From Marsupella aquatica (Eukaryota > Marchantiophyta): 64,000 bases of DNA. A model generated the notes under the pieces. It saw only the letters and a program-made list of their open reading frames with translations, had not been told where the DNA came from and made no database searches. Below, in pieces: positions 22,896 through 34,396 of this stretch. Made by a program: the position numbers and the translations under genes. Location: NCBI GenBank assembly GCA_973895155.1, contig OZ316896.1, forward strand, positions 13,020,001 to 13,084,000, given 5' to 3'. The number at the start of each line of letters is the position of its first letter. Within the stretch, counting starts at the first letter, position 1.

Positions 22896-23390
22896 GAACT
22901 ACTCATTAACCATTGTCTAGATCCCATGCACTGTGAGAAGAATCTTGCACACAACATTGTGCACACTATCATTGGGACCAAGGACACTCCTTCTGTGCGA
23001 GAAGACCTGAAGCTCTTACAGGTGCACCAACACCTATTGCTTGTACCCAATCCAGCTCCCAAGCGTAAGGATGACAAATTGTTGATGCCCCCAGCCCCAT
23101 ATTGCCTGAGCAAGAAGGAAAGAACAAGGTTCTTGGAGGTGTTATTGACCTTGAAAGGGCCCACTGGTTTTTCAAGTTCTTTGGCAAAGTGTGTTACAAA
23201 ATCCAAGAAACTCTCTGGGTTGAAATCACATGATTTCCACCAACTCATGCAACAGATTCTCCCTCTGGCAACAATGGGATTACTTGATGAAGGGGTTCGC
23301 TTGGCCATAGCTGGGATGAGCAATATCTATCGCCAGATATGTACGAAGGTGTCGGACCCTTCAATGTATGAGAATTTGATGATGGATGTT
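22896..23390 (+). pseudogene. tnp2: CACTA-1 tnp2 transposase, exon with DPMH motif, cut by CACTA-2
   Basis: Starts after CACTGCAG with ELLINHCLDPMHCEKN, the conserved DPMH block, and reaches KSHDFHQLMQQILPLA. It is interrupted by CACTA-2 after the Val codon GTT (23388-23390), and the frame resumes with GCA TTC at 49256. Confidence 0.87.
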
Positions 23391-23920
23391 CACTAGTACA
23401 TTTTTGCTCATTTTCTGATGCTCCCTTTGAAACATGAAACAGGCGTCCGATAGCCAGAGTTACGCAAACTTTTGTTAACAAAAGTATCGGAACTTGCGAT
23501 CCCCACAGCTTCGGGAACCCAGTATCCGATTTCCAAAACATCGGACATAATTTGCGATACTCTTAATATCGGAACATATCCGATGTCTTGACTATATCGG
23601 ACCCCTCTTCTAAAATTGTTACTAAATTTCCGATCCTTGAAGTATCGCATTTGATGTCCGATTGAGTAAATTACGGAAATATTGCGATCAAAAATGTATC
23701 ACTTAGTGCTTCCGATAGGTTGGGTATCGGAAATTGTTTCCGAAGTAGTGTGTATCACAAATAAGTCCGATGCGACAAGAATCGGAAATAGAGTCCGAAA
23801 GGGTTTATATCGGATATATGTGGTTCGAGGTCAAGATTTGAACAAGGAGGTGTTCCGATGGGCTTCCGTTGTTTTAAGCATGGGAAATGGTATCGGGAAT
23901 AAATGGACATGACTCAAATG
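23391..23920 (+). repeat. Left subterminal repeats of CACTA-2 (TCCGAT)
   Basis: More than a dozen TCCGAT/ATCGGA words or one-base variants lie between about 23430 and 23860, in both orientations. Some form hairpins such as CGGAAATTGTTTCCG near 23728. The same word is dense at 48690-49250. Confidence 0.85.
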
Positions 23921-24087
23921 CATATATTACTTAGGGATTGCAATTTGGATTGTGTCAAGGGACTATATACAGTTGTATCCAAAATTATATCCAACCAATG
24001 AATCTTTGGGCATGTGTGAAATGACATGACAAAATGTATATGATATCCATGAAGATAAAACATATAGGAGTTTTACCTAGGTCGCAT

Positions 24088-26008
24088 CTATTGTAATGAG
24101 GGGTCCAAATCCTCTACTACAACTACACTTGGCTTGTCTTGAACAATGGATCGTGAGCGAGGGATGTAAGGCATAACAATGGACCACTCTGGGTCATTCG
24201 GATAAGGAAGATAGAAAGATTGCTCCAAATGATGGGGAAATGCAAATGGATCTGAGGTCCTCCAATTGGAACTAATGACACTAGTTGCACTGGTCTTCAA
24301 TCGTGTGAACCCACATGCATCTTCTTCACAGGTCCGATTATGGCCAACAAGATTCATCCGAAACCATTTGCACTTGAACACCACCTCCTCCAAGGTTGTA
24401 TGGGCATGATAATTTACGATAAGAATCTCCTCCATCTTCCCATAGTGGGCCACAGTTGAACGTATTGGATTCCGGTCAGAAGTGCTACTTTGTGACTCTT
24501 GGGTGAACCACCCCATCACCCCACAATCTTGTGTTGCTGCTCTCTTCATATCAAGATGTTGGATTCTAAAATGCCTCCCCTTTGACCACATGGCTGTTCG
24601 AGTCGTGACCATGAGTAATGGACCATGAACAAGGGTGCGAATGTCATTGGTGACCTTCGGAAAGTGCAAAACACTCTCACCCTGACCCAACAAGGCATCA
24701 ATCTCTGTCAACTTCTCCTTCATATATGGGAGAAACTTGGGGAAGAGGCGTGGCCGACGACTATTACTCTTCTCCTCCTCATAAAATGCAGTCCACTCCC
24801 CTGCAATCTCTGGTGAGTTATACAACATGAATGTGGTGAGTTGCAGACGTTCAGCAGAGCCTAGTAGTCGTTCTCCCTTTGCTCCAGTGAGTCTATCCTC
24901 TTCATAATCTGCCTCTCGTGCTGACTCATCTATCCAACCCCTTGGAGCATTTGGATCAAGTGTAGCCACAATGTTCGTACAATAGAACATACTCTCTGCT
25001 CCAAGGTGACGTTCGGCAATGCTACCTTCCACCCTAGCACGGTTTGATACATATGACTTCATGACTCCCATGAATCGCTCTACCCAATACATCCAACGAC
25101 AATGTACTGGGCCTGCAATGGCTACTTCACGCACTAGATGTACAAGAAAATGAACTTGACCATCAAAGAAGGAAGGAGGGAGTGCTCGCTCCAACTTGCA
25201 CACAACCTCCACTCCAAATACCTCCATGGCAGCAATCTCTCCCTCGTTGACCTCCTTTTGACAAACCCATCTCAACAATCTACCCAATGACCAAAGTGCA
25301 TCTCGAAGATCCTCGCTGCCCAATCCAATAATAGCAACTGGAATAACGTGCTGCAATAGACGATGATAATCATGGGTCTTCAAGAAAGCTGGCCATTTTG
25401 GAGAGTCATCTCCACCAAATGCCTTGCAAAGATTGGCACCATACCATGTAGGAAACCGCATTGACCCTATCCGCTTGCGAAACTCTATTCGCCCACTCCT
25501 TGTGAAAACCCATGGGGGATGGATAGTAAGGGGAGGGTCAGGGTCCATAGATGGCCAAAAACCATGAAGGCCATGCATCCCCATCTCCTCACAACTCTCC
25601 CTCCAATTGTTGTTTTTCTCTCCATATAGATGGCGGATCAATGACCTCCCAACATTCCCCTCAATATGCATAGGGTCCAATAGATGATTTATCGGCATGT
25701 GTTCCCAATATGGAAGTTGTGCCAATGCAGACAAACGGGTCATGCCACATCTAGCCAAGGGTAATGGGTCATCTGGATCAGTCACCCTCTCCCATACCTC
25801 CTTCCAATATATTGGGTCCTTCGGTACAGGCTGAGGTCTTGTGTCTGGCTGGCCCTCATCCGTGTCATACAAAAATGGATCATACCTCCAGTCATGCCCC
25901 TCAGGAAGATACTTTGTGTGACCAATGTAAACTATCTTCCGCAGGGTGGTAGACTTTGGGCGCGCCACTCCCTCCAAGTCTGGTCCACAAGTTGGGCAAG
26001 CACTTTAT
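24088..26008 (-). pseudogene. tnp2: CACTA-2 tnp2 transposase, 3' exon (DUF4218 and DUF4216)
   Basis: Open from about 26008 to the stop at 24088. It starts with CPTCGPDLEG, then YIGHTKYLPEGHDWRYDP, PYWEHMPINHLLDPMH, KTHDYHRLLQHVIPVAI, the DUF4218 block (ALPPSFFDGQVHFLVHLV, GPVHCRWMYWVERFMGVMKSYV) and a C-terminal DUF4216 block (VFKCKWFR, DPFAFPHHLEQSFYLP). The in-frame stop upstream of the CPTC motif means an intron acceptor lies near 26000, but its junction does not match the donor at 26175 in phase, so a small lesion may be present. Only about 35-45 percent of residues match CACTA-1 by eye, so the two elements are different families. Confidence 0.87.
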
Positions 26009-26175
26009 CCAGAAGTTTGCAAGCCAGAAATATATCCAAACCCTTCACAAACAATGGTCACAAATTAAAACCCATTAAGTTTTGAAACCAAACCAAAGGG
26101 AAAAAAAATAAACAGAACGATATATATATATGGGTAGCTGCACAAGCCATACTTAATTTATAAAGAGTTGGGTAC

Positions 26176-27359
26176 CTGGAAGATCATGCATGGTCCACAT
26201 AAGAATGGCTTTGAGCTGAAACTCACGGGGTAAGCCCCCTGTATGCACTCGACCATCATAGCAATCCACTCCCCCCCAAAGTTTCTGTAGCTCCTCAATC
26301 AACGGTTGCAAGTATACATCAATCTTCTTCACTTGCTTAGGGCCAGGAATAATCATAGATAGGAGCAAATGACACTTCTTCATGGCCATCCATGGTGGGA
26401 TGTTGTAGTTAGTGAGGACTACTGGAGAAAAATACAGAGTATGGTTTGGCCTTGCCGGCCAGTGCAAATGGGCTAATGCCGTCTGATGCCAAACCAAGGC
26501 GAACATGACGAGGGTCAGTCTTGAACTCACCCCAACGCTCTTCCACAAATCTGTTTGCAGGAGAGTCAATCATCATGCGCATGGTTGGATCCTGAGTAGT
26601 GTCTGAACGGTGTCGGGAATGCCATACCATATACTTAGCCAACTCTGCGCATCGAAACTGGTGACACAAACGAGGAATAAGGGGAAAGTACCTCATAACC
26701 TTTTGAGGTACTCTTCCTGTCAACATATCCTCACGATATCTTGGCGCGTTGCACACAGGACATGTAAGAGCATTTGAGTGCTCCTTCCTGAACAAAATAC
26801 AATCATTCACACAAGCATGTATGACCTCATACTTGAGGCCTATGGACTTCAACACTTTCTTCGCCTCTTTCCATGATGCTGGCAAGTTATTCCCCTCTGG
26901 TAACATACGATCATGCAATATCCTGAAAATATCATCAAGAAGCAAGTTGCTTGCTCCATGTCTTTGCTGCAAGTTCAGTAATAACATGATTGCTGAAAGA
27001 CGAGATAATCTAGACCCCTCAAAAAGATGAGTCCGTGCATGCTCTTGAGCCTCCTCCCACTGGTGCAAGTGTGGATTCCGTGAAGGCGTATGCCTATGAG
27101 GAGGAGGTAAGTCAATGTCCTCCCAGTCACCTGGGTCATGATCACCCCGGGGATCACCCTCATCTGCATCCATGAATTGGTGCATCAACTCATCCATAGC
27201 CCGGTCCTCATCCACTCTTTCTTGGGTAGCATTAGGTAGTTCATGTGGAATGTCCATATCCTCAAAAGGTTGACCCCCTTGCCTACCATCCATGGCCTGA
27301 AGGAGATGTTGTCGCACAGCTCGTGATAATACCTCAATATCTGGCTGAACAAATGCATT
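26176..27359 (-). pseudogene. tnp2: CACTA-2 tnp2 transposase, 5' exon, one frameshift
   Basis: Acidic N-terminus, then tnp2 blocks (MLPEGNNLPASWKEAKKVL, CPVCNAPRY, VMRYFPLIPRL, VRLGLASDGISPF) up to about 26420. There the frame changes by one base in a T run, and SPVVLTNYNIPPWMAMKK continues in the next frame. The exon ends at DLPG with a GT donor (26174-26175). TATGATAG before 27359 looks like an acceptor. No transposase-associated domain is seen upstream, because the SET gene ends only 172 bp away. Confidence 0.83.
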
Positions 27360-27935
27360 CTATCATACACAAAAGAAAACAATGAGAATGATATAAGTCC
27401 AGGCCTCTCAACCAACAATTGAGACATCCATATATGAATGAGTCAAAAGACTCCATAGCTCTTGAAACCAATTAGAGAATGACTCAAGTAATATTTTTAT
27501 AAAAGTGAACATATACACATGTTTGTATGTGCTATGAAGGACGACACCGTATGGCCATCTTAGGCGCGTTCCAATCATAGTCACAAAAGAGTTCCTCACC
27601 AGCCCTAATAGTCCTAATGGCTACAGTCATAACATGGTCATCCATATGCTTCATATAGTAAGGTGGTGGCGGTGCCCCAAAAATCTGAACCCACTCTACA
27701 TTTGGTTGAAGTCCTCGTCCTCTCCCTTTGGTACTATTGATATACCCAGCAATGTTATCACATCGCACAGGATCACCATCAATCATCCTACAATGCCAAG
27801 GCCTCTTGAGGACCTCATCCGGATTGGAATCCATTTGCAATGCATACACTCCCCATGATGGTTGTTGCCGTAAAATAATGTTCCAATTCTTGGCAGTGTA
27901 TATAGGGCCAATATAAGGAAATAAGTGTTCCCCAT

Positions 27936-30284
27936 TGTCACGCGATTGACATGGGTCTTAACACCAAAAACGTCACTATGGGTGCCAAAACCATCTCCTT
28001 GTACCTGAGGATCACGAAGGGATGTTGTGAATGCCGGTAAACACCAGTTTATGCCCTTAACACCAGACTATCATAGCAAGACTCTATCACACATCACCCA
28101 AGCTCAATCCCAAGGAACCAAGGTTGGGGATCAGATCTGCGCTCATGATAGTTCTGGTGAGAAGGGGTCTTCATATCGGGCCCGTACACACAGGGCCTAG
28201 CGCTACGGTGCGCATAGGTCTATACATATGCTTACTGTCATAGGTATGTTTCTATTCCGCCGCCGGAATGTACCCATAAACCAGTGACTCCTGACTGATT
28301 CCCGGCTTAGGGACTTCTAAGCCATTGCCCCACCACTCTGCCATTCCACTCTCAACAATCAGAGCTATGACAGTCCTCACCCAGCCCGCTTCAATGCACC
28401 CGGTACACCTCTCAGTGGCGCTGCTAGTTCCATCATACACTCAGATTGCCTCACACACACACACATCCATGAGAGAAATGAGGCCTGAGAGGAAAACTCA
28501 ATTAGATTCAAAGATGTGCACAATAGTTCACTGAGAACACTTGATCCGAACACTAGGGCCGAAGGCTGTCTCCTCCAGATTGTGACGTGCTTGCCCTGCA
28601 AGCCCCGTGCTTGCCATGCAAGCTCAATCCTGAACTCAACCTCCTTCACTACACTTCATTCTTGGGGGCACATACAGATCTCACACCTCCAATTCAGAAC
28701 GTCAAGTTACGCATGCATAGTTGACTCGACTTCAAAGCTGGTACCAGGCCTAACGGCGATCTATCCCAGACTGCAATGAGGCCCGGCCTCACGCTTGCCC
28801 TGCAAGCTCAGCTCTGGCCATAGATCCCTTAGTGCTCTCCACCAGACAAAGGCCGGGACTCCCCATGGATCACGTAGCCTTGCCAGACTGAACTGTAAAT
28901 GCTCCTCCTGCTGCCCCTTAATCAGTACCTCAGCCTCCCTAATGTGCCCACCACAAATCGAATTGAAATCCTCCCCACAGTTTACAATCACCAATACATC
29001 ACCTATCACCAAGGCTCTGTATCGGGGGAAAAGAACCCAGTTGTGCTGCCCACTAGAAAGAGCCACAATCCAGCTCGCAAACCTAGCAACCCGTTGTTGT
29101 GAAGCTTGGCTGATTACTCCCTGAGTAATAGCACAACCAAGCTCTCCCCAACACGCAGCGTCCAAGTCCAGCCTTGCTTGCACAGAGCTCCTCCCCGCTA
29201 CTCAGTCTAAGTGAGATCACACAACTGAAGTCCCCCCCTGCCTCTACCGGAGGGATGCTCTATATACTCTCTCATACTGAGCCCAAATGGGTGGATACTA
29301 TGCTGCTGGAGCCCCATCCCAGCCCTAACAGAGCCGCCACTATCTCTAACTACTGAACCCTAACTCGCAACTTTATTTCTATCTCGAATTGGCTATGTAC
29401 TTCGGATTCGGCCCTCCTCCATGGTTTTCGCGAGCTTGCGCCTCCTCTCCCGATTTCTCTATTTAACCATTTTCTGCGTGGATAGCAGCGTTGGAAGCGG
29501 CTTGAGCTCCTCTTTCCAACGAGGTCAATTATAGCCGATTTGATCAAATACACAGAGAGTTATGCCCCCGCAACCGAGAGGGGGTACTCACTGCTGCGCT
29601 AACCCGAGTTTGGCTAACCTAGCTATCCTATCTAACCCGAGTAGAGCTAACCCGTGGTCTCGGGTTAGGCCGCTACCCGCTATCCGCTATCCTAGCCTAA
29701 GCTGAGCCCGAATCCGAGCTTACCTATGCTAACCTGAGGCCGCGCTGACCTGAGCTAAGCTGAAGCCGTGTTGACCTGAGCTAAGCTGAAGCTGTGCTGA
29801 CCTGAGCTAAGCTGAAGCCGTTCTTACCTGAGATAAGCTGAAGCCGTGCTTACCTAAGCTAAGCTGAAGCCGTGCTGACCTGAGCTAAGCTGAAGCCGTG
29901 CTCACATAAGCTAAGCCGTGGTCGAACTTGGGTTAACCCGAAACTGAAGCCGAATCCGCTAATTCCGGCCACAAGTTAACCCGTCACACTAATCAGGCCG
30001 TATCTTTCTTAATACACCTCCGTTTCCCGAGTGTTTTATATCGATTTTACTCGCCTTGACCAGATCTTTCCAATGCTCTTTACAGATCCGGATTTGGTGA
30101 CATATTGAAAGAGATATGGTCATCGACCACCTACGACATAGCTTTTATTTCCCTACTCTTAACGCCATGATTGCCCTTATTCTTGCCATCTTGCTAATTG
30201 TTATGCAATATCAATAGCTACTCCTTGCATACAGCAACCTACTTAATCAGATTACAAAATAAGGACCATGTCATTGGCGTCACA
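27936..30284 (-). mobile_element. Solo LTR C, 2349 bp, TSD CCCAT
   Basis: Plus-strand ends are TGTCACGCG and GGCGTCACA, an inverted TG..CA pair. CCCAT flanks it at 27931-27935 and 30285-30289. On the minus strand it starts TGTGACGCC like solo LTR B. A minus-strand GAGTATATAGAGCATCC box near 29270 and a repeat array upstream of it favour minus orientation (U3 at high coordinates). It has no supportable gene. It splits the SET domain of the CACTA-2 gene. Confidence 0.88.
29743..29922 (-). repeat. 26-bp minisatellite in U3 of solo LTR C, about 7 units
   Basis: Unit GCTGACCTGAGCTAAGCTGAAGCCGT with a few substitutions per copy. Similar AGCTAAGC/GGTTAG words extend on both sides from about 29600 to 29960. 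In this orientation the array lies 0.5 kb upstream of the likely TATA box, where LTR enhancers usually sit. Confidence 0.85.
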
Positions 30285-31199
30285 CCCATCATAACCTCTT
30301 CGCCATGGCTTTGGATGGACCACAATGTCCTCCAAAGCAAATAACCCAAATCCTACATATATCAACACCAAGGGAAGATGACTGCACTATCCAATGACGG
30401 CCCCATATCTCTATAGGGGCATTAGTGGGTATGCCTTGAGGGATTTTGAATATCTCAGACGAGAAGTCCTTCACAAGAGGCAACGCCTTTCCAGTGAGAT
30501 ATGACAATCCCAACCTACCCTCCACTACCACATAACCCTCACCTGGCTTCATCATAGGTAGACCTACCAAGTTTGGGTCTTGAGACTCACGAGTGCCCAA
30601 TGGTTCGTAATGTCTCCTATGCCTATGGGAGCGTGGGCCGGTGCGTAAAACCCTAGATGGAGGTACCTCCAGGTCACCATGCTCAATGTCCTCCACCCTT
30701 GCTACAGGTAGACTCCCGCCCTCACCATTGGGGCATGGGGCAGGAGGAGGGGGTGTAGATGTTGATGCAAGCATCCGTCTTGCACTAGCCAAGAATGTGT
30801 CTAGCCATAGCTCTTTAGAGATCAATGGAGGAGGGGGCCTACGGGGCACCTATTCATTCAAAAAAAATCCAAAATTTATAAATATATGATGATAGTGGCC
30901 ATGATTGTAAGTGGCAAATTATGTTTCCTTCAAAATGTGTGGGATGAGAGTATGGGGTGCATACCTGGTGAGCTGAATGTCCTGGTAAATCAGGTTGGTG
31001 TTGCCCATAATTCTCAATATGCTCAATACACTCCCAAGCTTGACGAACCACCATTCCCTTACATCGCACACACCAACGTGGAATGGGGCCTAGAGGAGGA
31101 GGATGATGCGGCCTCAGAGGGGGGGGGGGGGAGGAATGTCCCCTCAGAAGATGACGAGTCTAAGTCAGAATCTGACTCGGAACTCCCAGAATTTGACAT

Positions 31200-32340
31200 A
31201 TGCCCATCAATGTGAAAATTAATCACATGTCAAAAATCTTTCCCACTCATATTAAGTACCCTAAATATAATATGTCAAGATTGGAACCTAGTTTACACTA
31301 AGCGAATAATTAAAAATAATGACTGTGCATCTTACCTAAATGATATCCGCACTGAACAATGCCTACTAGGATCTTGGCCTTAGAATATATGCTAAGACAA
31401 TATCCGAAATGTCTGCACAATTAAAGGAATACCATCAGAATTTATCTATACATATGTCCCCATAGAATCATATCCACTATATATTGTGGCCATCAATGAA
31501 AAAAGTTTAGCCAAATATATACTTAAAGTGCTCACCTCCAAATGATAAAGGGAGTATATCATACCTTTCGGATGCACGGCCTATCGCGATGCATAATGCA
31601 TTGCAAAAATGGACCTACAAAAATACAAACAAAGAGAACGACCCAACCCTCCGCAAAAAAATACTGCACAATACACGCACATCAGGTTAACTTTGTTTGG
31701 CCCCCAGAATTAAATCCACATACAAGGTGGACAAATTTGTCAAAACTTTTAATGTGAGTGGGTCAATGATCATACCGTTCAACCCCAAAAGTATGTTGTC
31801 GTAAGGGGGACGTTACCGCACCTATAACCGGCTTTTATTCAAGAACCCCACGTACCGCCCAAACAAAATCCGGCTACTCAACCAGGCCTACAATTACAAT
31901 GCAAGTTTTCACATCAACTAAACTTACATTTCCTTACCACATCCCCAGCCCGCCCCCCCCCATTGACTAACTTATTATAAATCCATCCTTAAAGGCATAA
32001 AAAATAATGGACAAGCTAAGTCCGATCATATTGGAAGAGGGGTCCGATACTTTAAGCATCGCTATTTCCGATCCCATTTTCGATAGTTCAAGTATCGGAT
32101 GTTCGGATTCTTAAAAAGTTGGATGGAGGGCACAATAGGGTTTGGTACTTTTCCCGACTAAAGTACGAATGTCTTTGTATCGGGCTTGGTTTCGGATGCA
32201 ACTTGGGAGGAGCTGCGGAGTGAACACAAAGTGGAGAAGCACGCATTGGAGGTCGAGGCTATGGAGGGGAATGGCACGGATGGGGGGGAGGAGACGGAGC
32301 AGCCAGGGTGGGTGGAGATGGAGCAGGGCCGTCACAGCAG
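31200..32340 (+). promoter_or_regulatory. Divergent intergenic region of CACTA-2 with internal TCCGAT cluster
   Basis: Lies between the start of the minus-strand SET gene and the first recognised exon of the plus-strand gene. It is AT-rich up to 31980. At 32015-32110 it holds about seven TCCGAT/ATCGG words, the same motif as the element ends. In En/Spm the promoter overlaps TNPA-binding repeats, so this may be a shared promoter under element-encoded control; that is inference. Confidence 0.55.
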
Positions 32341-32412
32341 ATCTCGGACATTATGGCAGAGATTTTCAAGAGGCAAGCAGGCCTGTCTGCTGAAGCTGCG
32401 GCCATAGCAGCT
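32341..32412 (+). pseudogene. CACTA-2 plus-strand gene, exon interrupted by gypsy D (5' piece)
   Basis: Opens after CACAGCAG, a plausible acceptor, as ISDIMAEIFKRQAGLSAEAA and continues in frame after element D at 45796 (IAAQLTQGLIDESKQ). The frame is closed by no stop and the join is exact after removing D and one CAGCT. Exons further upstream could not be fixed; ORFs at 32142-32407 in other frames lack support. Confidence 0.6.
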
Positions 32413-33468
32413 TGTAAACGATAAAAATTACATCGGCGATATTATAGTTTTTTTGAGGTTTAGAAGTGTCAACTAGAGGTCAACCAAGAGTATTTAGGAA
32501 GTAGTAAGCAAGGACCAGCGGTTATTCATTTTGTTGAGATGACAGAAAGGCTGGAAGTAGGGGAGGCGACGATCATCTCGATTAACGGTCGTGTAGGAGT
32601 CGAGTTCTGCTATGAAGGCTGCGATGGCCTACTAGCAGATGGCAGAGTATGTGCCTTAGGCACAAGAGCTTGACAAAAAAGGCAAGGGGGGGCGGATATA
32701 GGAACCCCCGTTAGCAGGAATCGGTTAGCTCATGAGTGTAAGTCGCTAGGCGAAGGAGTGCCTATGTTCATGTTCACTATTCGGATCAAAGAAGGAAGCT
32801 GTCGTGTATGGGATGCGGCGGGGCAACAATTGTTCGAAATGAAGGGCGAAGAGTTCCGCCAATGATTCACCACCGGCGAGGCCATCGAAGAACTCTGTAG
32901 AAAGGTCATGCGGAACAAATGGAATCTGCTGCTAAGACGGGATAACAGCCATGATCAGCGGATTACATGGCGATTAATCACCGCCGAACAAGTAATTGTG
33001 GCCGGCAAACCGAGCAACCCCAAGGAAGATGACAGAAGTTAGGAGGTCGAGGCACATATGGCAAGATTAACAATCGGGAGTCCGGAAGCTTCCGGATCAG
33101 GCGCAACCGAAGGGAATCGAGGAGGCCGTTGCACAGTTCAGTAACCAGGAAGACAGAACTTCTTGACATAGTAATCAGCAGTTCTTGGCTTCCACTCATC
33201 GTTCTGGTAAGCATTAGTTAGCGTTCTTGATGAACGAGCGAAGGAGATCAAAGAGGAGGCGCGAGTCGTCCAACTGTAATCGGCGCACCCCAAGAAGTAG
33301 TAGAGGCCTCGGCGAAGACGGACGCGAGGCATAGGTATTTAGAGGCTATGGAGCGCTAGGCGCTCTGTCACTTTTTGCTAGAAGTCTGGGGCAAGGTAGG
33401 GCTCCGCTCACCTTAGGAATGCCAGCAATTTTGTAATAGTGTCCCTACTCAGTTGAGTAGTCTTTGAG

Positions 33469-33475
33469 TATAAAG
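33469..33475 (+). promoter_or_regulatory. TATA box of gypsy D 5' LTR
   Basis: TATAAAG within GAGTATAAAGAGAGAG, conserved at 44985-44991 in the 3' LTR. It would start the genomic RNA near 33500. Confidence 0.7.
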
Positions 33476-33891
33476 AGAGAGTTTGGAATGAATGCAATAG
33501 AGTGAAGTCCGCACTTGAGCAGTGAATGAGAACGTCGAATCAGAGAGAGAGAGAGAGAGAGAAGGAATTTGCTTTATGCAGCAAGTCGTTACTCGTTAAT
33601 CGCAACGATGAATGAATATCGTCTCATTGCGAACCAGAACCTTACGGGCCAGCGCCTCAAGGTATAGGTTGAACAGATAGCTAGTGAGAAGCGGTGTCTG
33701 GTTGGAGATAGTGTGTTTTGAGGGCGATACACTGGTTGTCATACACCTCCATCATACAAGGGTAAACGTGATACTGGGGTACTTGCTTAGGGTAACCCTG
33801 TCATAGTCACCCACACAATCCGGAAATCAATTGCCAGGCAGGCTGATTCAAAGGACAGTCGGACTTAATCAGGTCACGGCTACTAAAAACC

Positions 33892-34212
33892 ATGAACGCA
33901 GACAGCAGTGACGACAAGTCTTGCTCCTTGATTACCTTAAGATCACTGGAACTATGGATCTGTTCTATCGGCACCCATCTTATTTCCCGTCAATCACTAT
34001 ACGAGAACATTCTGATTTGCTTGATCACTTACCGTGAGTGGTGTGGGTTTATTGAGATTGTGTATAGAGAGGGGTTAGTGTTGGCCGAGGCTGAAGTGCC
34101 TAAGAAGTGGAAGACGGAACTCGACATTCAAGAGCACTTGGTCGGATTCACTTACGGGGACTGTGTCGAGATAGAAGGAGTGCCGCCTCTCAAAGGTCGG
34201 TTAATCATTTAA
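33892..34212 (+). CDS. 106-codon ORF in the 5' LTR of gypsy D
   Basis: Starts MNADSSDDKSCSLITLRSLE and ends GVPPLKGRLII. It is acidic and has no known domain. The same ORF is open in the 3' LTR (45404-45724) with about six amino-acid differences, so it has not been broken although the LTR has diverged. It lies downstream of the TATA box, in the leader of the genomic transcript. It may be translated or may be a chance ORF. Confidence 0.4.
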   Translation: MNADSSDDKSCSLITLRSLELWICSIGTHLISRQSLYENILICLITYREWCGFIEIVYREGLVLAEAEVPKKWKTELDIQEHLVGFTYGDCVEIEGVPPLKGRLII

Positions 34213-34282
34213 ACGAGATTACTGAGGAGAAGGTAGTTAAACAACCATTAATCGCAAGGTCGAAGTTGGCATTTAACATTTT

Positions 34283-34300
34283 TGGCGACCATACTGGGGA
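34283..34300 (+). other. Primer binding site of gypsy D
   Basis: TGGCGACCATACTGGGGA starts four bases after the 5' LTR end, the expected place and the expected TGG start for pairing with a tRNA 3' CCA end. Which tRNA is not decided here. Confidence 0.7.
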
Positions 34301-34396
34301 ACGCCTCGTTGAGGGTTCCGAAAGAGGAGCAACTGCTACGACCAGCAGTCCGAACCAAGAGAGAAACGCGCAAATCTAGAAAGGCGAACGGGTGAC

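Larger units (their letters stand above)
27532..31199 (-). pseudogene. SET-domain methyltransferase-like gene carried by CACTA-2 (frameshift, solo LTR insertion)
   Basis: Exon 1 (31199-30965) begins MSNSGSSESDSDLDSSSSEG and ends at a CAG/GTATGC donor. Exon 2 starts at 30849 (GAATAG/GTG) with VPRRPPPPLISKELWLDTFL. A SET domain then follows: SET-N with GFGLFALEDI (around 30350) and GEHLFPYIGPIY (around 27930), SET-C with DNIAGYINSTKG and IRAGEELFCDYDW near the end. The family uses S-adenosylmethionine to methylate Lys, usually on histones; the core Asn and the C-terminal Tyr are present, but NHSC is replaced by NSTK. Lesions: a one-base frame change near 30355, a 13-base C run with frame change in exon 1, and solo LTR C. 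Removing LTR C rejoins GYDG to EHLF in frame. It lies on the same strand as tnp2, just upstream of it. Confidence 0.78.
32413..34278 (+). repeat. 5' LTR of gypsy D
   Basis: Begins TGTAAACGATAAAAATTAC and ends GCATTTAACA. U3 runs to about 33500. TATAAAG lies at 33469-33475 and a (GA)n tract at 33543-33562 is longer than in the 3' LTR. It contains decayed copies of the two small U3 ORFs and an intact 106-codon ORF at 33892-34212. Confidence 0.95.

Noticed and set aside
32142-32407. Two overlapping ORFs just before gypsy D
   Set aside because: The third frame (from 32341) is the one that continues across the gypsy D insertion site into the coiled-coil exon.
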